This document shows positions 6,795 to 10,046 of a stretch of 10,046 nt of DNA, in pieces; positions within the stretch are counted from its first letter, which is position 1, and each line of letters begins with the position of its first letter. The stretch lies in the NCBI GenBank assembly GCA_024225895.1, contig JAAEMC010000772.1:1-10046 (forward strand). The letters run 5' to 3'. The stretch is from Desulfobacteraceae bacterium (GTDB lineage Bacteria > Desulfobacterota > Desulfobacteria > Desulfobacterales > Desulfobacteraceae). The translations under genes and the position numbers were made by a program. The notes below the pieces were generated by a model, which worked only from the letters and a program-made list of their open reading frames with translations, was not told the origin of the DNA and made no database searches.

Positions 6795-8105
6795 TTATTT
6801 AATCAGGCCCGGCAAATATGTGAGAATCCATGGAAAAGCAATGCATAAGCCAAGGCAAAAAATTTTGATTATTGTAAATGGAATGGTTCCCTTATATATA
6901 TCCATTATCGTAATGTCTGAAGGAGCGACCCCTTTCATATAAAAAATATTCAAACCAAAAGGGGGCGTAATATATCCGATGGCCACAGAAATTATAAACA
7001 GCAGCATAAACCATAACGGATCAATAGCAAGAGTCTTTATCACAGGAATAAATATAGGAATACAAATCATGGAAATCGCCACAGGGTCAATAAACATTCC
7101 CATGATTAGCGAGATAGACAGCATAACAATGATGATTCCGGTTGTTCCGAAAGGAAGATTTCCTAAAATTTCCAAAACAAGGGTTCCTGTTCCTGTCACA
7201 GTGACCAGTGATGAAAAACATCCGCCGCCTATGACCAGCCACATAATCATGCAGCTAACCCTTAAAGTTAATTGAAGTGCACCTGCCATATTGGGTATAT
7301 TGAACTTGCCGTGGACAAAGGCGATCAGCATCGCACCGAGTGCTCCGAAACCTGCTGCTTCCGTGGGTGTGCAAATACCCGAGTAAATGCTGCAAAGAAT
7401 AAATAATATCAAGCCAATGGGGAGCAAAACATAACGTAGATTTTTTATTTTTTCCAGAAGGGTTCCCTGGTCATCTTTTTCCATGGATGGCCCGTCTTCC
7501 GGACGAAGTGCACACCTCACACCGATATAAATACAATATCCAAGTGAAATAAGAAGCCCAGGTAAAATACCGCCCATAAATAATTTACCGACAGAAAGCT
7601 GTGCATATCCTCCCACAATGATCATTAACACACTTGGAGGAATAAGCGGCCCCAATGCGCCACCAACGGTGATGGCACCCAGAACCATATGTTTATTATA
7701 CCCTCTTTTCCGCATTTCCGGCAGTGCAATCATACCCATTGTGCTGGTTGCTGTGGCTCCGATCCCGCTTAAGGCATCTATAATCGTACAAATAAAAATG
7801 GTGCCGATTGCAAGGCCGCCCCTGAGGGAACCCATCCACATATGCATTGTTCTGTAAAGTGAATCTGCAATACCTGAAAATTGAAGCACTGCAGCCATCA
7901 GCACAAAAAGCGGAATTGCTATAAAAACTTCTGTTTCAACTTGTTTGAATGCGGCACCAACCACCATAAACAAAGCAGTGGGCCCGAGAAAAAGATAAAG
8001 AAATAGTGCAGAAAGACCTGTTAGAGCAAAGGTAACTGGAAGACCTGTAAGAAGCAGTGACAAAAGTGAAACAATAATTATTACTGATACCAGCCAGGGC
8101 TCCAT
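6795..8105 (-). CDS. dctM: TRAP transporter large membrane subunit DctM
   Basis: The 436-residue channel-forming subunit of a TRAP transporter, an inner-membrane secondary carrier driven by an ion (usually sodium) gradient. It is hydrophobic along its whole length, with about a dozen membrane segments, matching the family's usual 425-440 residues. Family landmarks include GLPVTFALTGLSALF (21-35), IPLFVLMAAVLQFSGIADSLY, SGIGATATSTMGMIALPEM followed by RKRGY, GGALGPLIPPSVLMIIVGG, and near the C-terminus ITPPFGLNIFYMKG. The ATG is 4 bp after the dctQ stop, and its ribosome binding site (AAGGA) lies inside the last codons of dctQ, so the two are translationally coupled. The substrate is not decided by this subunit. 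Confidence 0.94.
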   Translation of the reverse strand: MEPWLVSVIIIVSLLSLLLTGLPVTFALTGLSALFLYLFLGPTALFMVVGAAFKQVETEVFIAIPLFVLMAAVLQFSGIADSLYRTMHMWMGSLRGGLAIGTIFICTIIDALSGIGATATSTMGMIALPEMRKRGYNKHMVLGAITVGGALGPLIPPSVLMIIVGGYAQLSVGKLFMGGILPGLLISLGYCIYIGVRCALRPEDGPSMEKDDQGTLLEKIKNLRYVLLPIGLILFILCSIYSGICTPTEAAGFGALGAMLIAFVHGKFNIPNMAGALQLTLRVSCMIMWLVIGGGCFSSLVTVTGTGTLVLEILGNLPFGTTGIIIVMLSISLIMGMFIDPVAISMICIPIFIPVIKTLAIDPLWFMLLFIISVAIGYITPPFGLNIFYMKGVAPSDITIMDIYKGTIPFTIIKIFCLGLCIAFPWILTYLPGLIK

Positions 8106-8109
8106 TATA

Positions 8110-8613
8110 TTATTCCTTTTTATTGAGAGAGAAAACCAAGATGATATTTTTTAAGAATTGAGAAATACCCTGAAGCAGGACTAAAAATGCCCCGATTGGT
8201 ATCATCATCTTCATGGTATAATATGGTGGAGCCCATATTGTCGGCATGGTTTCTCTTGCTGCAAAAGACAGCATTGCCATCTCCCATCCCCCGAACAGAA
8301 GTACAATAATACCAAGAAAAAAGAAAACAGAGGTAAAAAGGTCAAGAATCGCGCGATGTTTGGGTTTCATGTTTATGACAAGAACATCAACAACGACATG
8401 ACCTTTATGCTGCATTGTATAACCACCGCCAAGCATAACAATTGCAGCGAAAATTTGAATATTAAGATCCCAGGACCAGATGGTAGGTTTTTGGACAATA
8501 TATCGCATAAAGACTTCAAAAGCTGTTATAAGCACAAGGGGGATTAATAAAAACCCGACGATTCGGCCTACCCATCCATTTATCGTGTCAATGATACGAA
8601 TTATAAAATTCAT
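8110..8613 (-). CDS. dctQ: TRAP transporter small membrane subunit DctQ
   Basis: The small integral-membrane partner of DctM, about 167 residues with four predicted membrane helices (roughly 13-35, 48-66, 88-107 and 132-155). Typical DctQ features are the F-EVF-RY segment (about 32-39) and WSWDLNIQIFAAIVMLGGGYTMQHKGHVVVDVL across helix 2 and the following loop (given as a landmark, residues 47-79). Two ATGs are adjacent, at 8616 and 8613. I prefer 8613, because AAGGAG (8619-8624) lies 5 bases before it and only 2 before the other; the difference is one Met. A 64-bp gap with a strong stem-loop separates it from dctP, and 4 bp separate it from dctM. Confidence 0.9.
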   Translation of the reverse strand: MNFIIRIIDTINGWVGRIVGFLLIPLVLITAFEVFMRYIVQKPTIWSWDLNIQIFAAIVMLGGGYTMQHKGHVVVDVLVINMKPKHRAILDLFTSVFFFLGIIVLLFGGWEMAMLSFAARETMPTIWAPPYYTMKMMIPIGAFLVLLQGISQFLKNIILVFSLNKKE

Positions 8614-8618
8614 CATTG

Positions 8619-8624
8619 CTCCTT
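8619..8624 (-). promoter_or_regulatory. Ribosome binding site deciding the dctQ start
   Basis: AAGGAG on the minus strand is 2 bases from the first ATG (8616) and 5 bases from the second (8613). Normal spacing favours the second. Confidence 0.6.
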
Positions 8625-8641
8625 AGATACTCGTTAAGATG

Positions 8642-8672
8642 TCGGAGAGATCCTATTATTGGACCTCCCCGA
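8642..8672 (-). promoter_or_regulatory. Intercistronic stem-loop between dctP and dctQ
   Basis: In the transcript, arms at 8661-8672 and 8642-8653 pair over 12 positions (10 Watson-Crick and 2 G-U), closing a 7-base loop (AAUAAUA). It begins 8 bases after the dctP stop. No T run follows it in either direction, so it is not a standard intrinsic terminator. Such hairpins after binding-protein genes are known to protect the upstream message or attenuate the downstream part, keeping binding protein in excess over membrane subunits. That role here is inference. Confidence 0.75.
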
Positions 8673-8680
8673 TAAAAAGA

Positions 8681-9703
8681 TTAATCCATTGGACGCCCAA
8701 GATCCCGCATTTGTTGCTTTATAATATCTACACCTTTTTTCATTCTGGGACTCTTTTGAGCAAGTTCATCCCATATCGGTATTACCAGAGCTCTCATCTT
8801 GGCCATTTCTTCTTCCGGAAGCGTGCTGATTTGAACCGAACCCGAATTTACTGACTTATTCATGGATTCTTTACACTGGGTGATATAACGCATACTGGTA
8901 TCATTTAAGATATAACGTGTTCCCTGTTCAACCAATACTTTTAAATCCGGCGGAAGTTTGGCAAGGGAATCCTTATTGATCAGAAGTGATAAGGCTATCT
9001 GTGCAGCAGTAGGGTGGGTATAATATTGGACAACTTCATGAAGTTTAACATCTTGAAGACCGGTTGCACCATAAATGGCTCCGTCAATGGTACCTAATTT
9101 CATGGCCATGTACATTTCAGCTCCGGGAACGACAACTGCGGATGCCCCAAGTTTTTGTACATACTTCCCATAAACCCCTAACGCACGGATTTTTTTCCCT
9201 TTTAAATCAGACAGCTTTGTTACCGGAAAATTTGTATTAAAATGATAGTAATTGTCTGCTGCGGCAGGATACCATTTGATATTATGTTCTGCGTATGCTT
9301 CGCTGATTATATCGCCCAAGCCTCTATTATACATTGCATCCCATACTTCATCCCATGATCTATGTCCCTGGGGCAAACCAATTTCAAGATCAGTTTCAGG
9401 AATCAGACCTGTATAGAAACCACCATAGGTAACGGCACAGTCAAATACTCCTAATTCCATGTAGGTTACAATATCCCTTACACCGCACATGGCGCCGGGA
9501 GGAAGTATCTCGACCTTGAGGCGGCCATTGGTCAATTTTTCAATGGCCTTTGTCCATTCAACGCCATTCATCATAACCGTAGTCCCTACTGGATACGATG
9601 CCTGCATTTTCCATTTTATCACCTTTGCATCAGCCGCCTGAATTGATGACGAAAGGCACAACATTACAGTTAAGACCAAAAAGAGGGATAACAGTTTTTT
9701 CAT
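8681..9703 (-). CDS. dctP: TRAP transporter periplasmic solute-binding protein DctP
   Basis: A 340-residue extracytoplasmic binding protein of the DctP family (solute-binding protein family 7) that captures substrate and delivers it to DctQM. It opens with a Sec signal peptide (MKK, hydrophobic core 4-18, likely signal peptidase I cleavage after SIQA near residue 23-24). There is no convincing lipobox. The mature protein starts with WKMQASYPVGT. The binding-site Arg is R173 in GKKIRALG (169-176), followed by KLGASAVVVPGAEMYMAMKLGTIDGAIYG (184-212, by position). In the family this Arg usually grips a carboxylate, which suggests an organic-acid ligand. The frame is open up to 9820, but I take the ATG at 9703, because AAAGGAG lies 5 bases upstream and the signal peptide begins there. 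It is the first gene after a strong promoter and precedes a stem-loop and dctQ. Confidence 0.93.
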   Translation of the reverse strand: MKKLLSLFLVLTVMLCLSSSIQAADAKVIKWKMQASYPVGTTVMMNGVEWTKAIEKLTNGRLKVEILPPGAMCGVRDIVTYMELGVFDCAVTYGGFYTGLIPETDLEIGLPQGHRSWDEVWDAMYNRGLGDIISEAYAEHNIKWYPAAADNYYHFNTNFPVTKLSDLKGKKIRALGVYGKYVQKLGASAVVVPGAEMYMAMKLGTIDGAIYGATGLQDVKLHEVVQYYTHPTAAQIALSLLINKDSLAKLPPDLKVLVEQGTRYILNDTSMRYITQCKESMNKSVNSGSVQISTLPEEEMAKMRALVIPIWDELAQKSPRMKKGVDIIKQQMRDLGRPMD

Positions 9704-9708
9704 GATTT

Positions 9709-9715
9709 CTCCTTT
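9709..9715 (-). promoter_or_regulatory. Ribosome binding site fixing the dctP start
   Basis: AAAGGAG lies 5 bases before the ATG at 9703, directly ahead of the signal peptide. It rules against the longer frame that could start at 9820. Confidence 0.8.
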
Positions 9716-9740
9716 ATTCAAATTACTATTATTATTGCAG

Positions 9741-9783
9741 GCAGCAGTCTTAAAAAAACTAGAGTATATTTTTATCCTGCTGC
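9741..9783 (-). promoter_or_regulatory. Inverted repeat in the dctP leader (GC-rich arms)
   Basis: GCAGCAG and CTGCTGC, 7-bp perfect arms at 9741-9747 and 9777-9783, enclose 29 bases. They lie within the transcribed leader predicted from the upstream promoter and end 37 bases before the dctP start. This could be a leader hairpin. With a loop this long, chance is a real possibility. Confidence 0.35.
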
Positions 9784-9796
9784 TTCCCCGTGCTTT

Positions 9797-9842
9797 AATA
9801 TTTTCAAAAATAAAGTACAATCAATCGCGCATGGAAAATATT
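9797..9842 (-). promoter_or_regulatory. Inverted repeat in the dctP leader (AT-rich arms)
   Basis: AATATTTTC (9797-9805) and GAAAATATT (9834-9842) are perfect 9-bp inverted arms around 28 bases, upstream of the GC-rich pair. Together the two could fold much of the leader into two stems. No known riboswitch class is recognised. Confidence 0.3.
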
Positions 9843-9897
9843 CAATACAAATAACAAGCCAATTTCAGGAATTACTAGCTCCGCTTGGTATGATCGC

Positions 9898-9926
9898 ATA
9901 ATAGATCGCAAAAAATGCCATGTCAA
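9898..9926 (-). promoter_or_regulatory. Sigma-70-type promoter for dctP and probably the whole cluster
   Basis: On the minus strand a perfect TTGACA (-35, 9921-9926) is followed by exactly 17 bases and TATTAT (-10, 9898-9903, 5/6 match). Transcription would start near 9891, giving a leader of about 185-190 bases. A direct repeat GATCGCA (9892-9898 and 9904-9910, plus-strand reading, 12-bp period) brackets the -10. The operator-like palindrome ends 4 bases upstream of the -35. Confidence 0.8.
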
Positions 9927-9929
9927 GAA

Positions 9930-9949
9930 AAAAGTGAGCGCTTACTCAA
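9930..9949. promoter_or_regulatory. Palindromic operator-like site B upstream of the dctP promoter
   Basis: Around the perfect core AGCGCT (9937-9942), the 14-mer AGTGAGCGCTTACT (9933-9946) is an imperfect palindrome with one mismatched pair. Read on the minus strand the 20-mer starts TTGAGTA, has 5 bases, then TCACT, the same layout as site A at 5015-5034. Size and symmetry suit a TetR dimer, and the position next to the -35 suits repression of the operon and perhaps of a divergent gene. Confidence 0.6.
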
Positions 9950-10034
9950 TTTTTTAACTATTCATCAAATTTTAATTATAACTCACTGATATTATAAGTA
10001 TATAATCAATAGCTTGTAGAAATTAATTATAAAA

Positions 10035-10040
10035 GAGGAG
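10035..10040 (+). promoter_or_regulatory. Probable ribosome binding site of a divergent gene beyond the window
   Basis: GAGGAG followed by CGCCAA reaches the window edge, so an ATG at the next base would have the usual 6-base spacing. TATAAT at 10001-10006 could be its -10. The gene itself is not visible, so this is only a pointer. Confidence 0.4.
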
Positions 10041-10046
10041 CGCCAA

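Larger units (their letters stand above)
9704..10046. other. Upstream regulatory region of the TRAP/catabolic operon (no gene)
   Basis: These 343 bases carry no supported protein gene on either strand. From right to left they hold a possible ribosome binding site of a divergent gene at the edge, a TATAAT (10001-10006) with only a poor -35 for that direction, the operator-like palindrome at 9930-9949, the dctP promoter at 9898-9926, and a leader of about 185 bases with two inverted repeats and the dctP ribosome binding site. Confidence 0.7.

Noticed and set aside
8642..8672. Intrinsic terminator between dctP and dctQ
   Set aside because: The stem is strong, but no T run follows on either strand, and dctQM are needed with dctP.
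9704..9820. Upstream-extended start for the solute-binding protein
   Set aside because: It would place 39 extra polar residues before an obvious signal peptide, and the good ribosome binding site serves the ATG at 9703.
9967..9986. Third copy of the operator (ACTCA half-site at 9981-9985)
   Set aside because: Only one half matches; the opposite arm is AT sequence without symmetry.
1..10046. CRISPR arrays, tRNA/rRNA genes, insertion sequences, phage or defence genes
   Set aside because: I saw no regularly spaced repeats, no transposase or integrase motifs, no terminal inverted repeats and no RNA-gene signatures; the window is metabolic and transport genes.

Overview
The window is a nearly continuous minus-strand catabolic cluster of about 40% GC (hand count of a few lines) from an apparently anaerobic, probably Gram-negative bacterium. 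The tripartite TRAP transporter with a Sec-exported binding protein, the codon use and the gene mix would suit a desulfobacterial (sulfate-reducer-like) genome. That taxonomic guess is inference; no rRNA or taxonomic marker is present.

Layout, in transcription order (right to left): a 343-bp upstream region (9704-10046) holds a near-consensus sigma-70 promoter, a palindromic operator-like site, a long leader and, at the far right edge, a ribosome binding site for a probable divergent plus-strand gene just outside the window. Then come a TRAP transporter (dctP, dctQ, dctM), a TetR-family regulator, E1 alpha and E1 beta of an acetoin-type 2-oxo-acid/acyloin dehydrogenase complex, a zinc-dependent medium-chain alcohol dehydrogenase of the 2,3-butanediol dehydrogenase type, an SDR oxidoreductase, an enoyl-CoA hydratase, and the N-terminal two thirds of the lipoyl E2 acyltransferase. 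Gaps are 4-102 bp, all genes are on one strand and I see no intrinsic terminator, so one long transcript or a few overlapping ones are plausible.

Working model (inference): the TRAP system imports a small organic, probably carboxylated, compound. The two dehydrogenases oxidise hydroxyl groups to give an acyloin or ketone. The TPP/lipoyl complex cleaves it to an acyl-CoA, and the enoyl-CoA hydratase handles an unsaturated CoA intermediate. TetR would respond to a pathway intermediate. Two operator-like sites about 4.9 kb apart, one at the dctP promoter and one between the E1 genes, share the same palindromic layout and are good candidates for its targets. Plain acetoin/butanediol use does not need the hydratase, so the substrate may be something else.

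The left 480 bp do not belong to this picture. They are a GC-richer plus-strand fragment of a V-type ATPase catalytic A subunit, running convergently into the middle of the E2 gene. Both genes are cut at the same point inside a short stretch of shared sequence (473-493). This looks like an assembly or amplification chimera, or less likely a real microhomology-mediated rearrangement.
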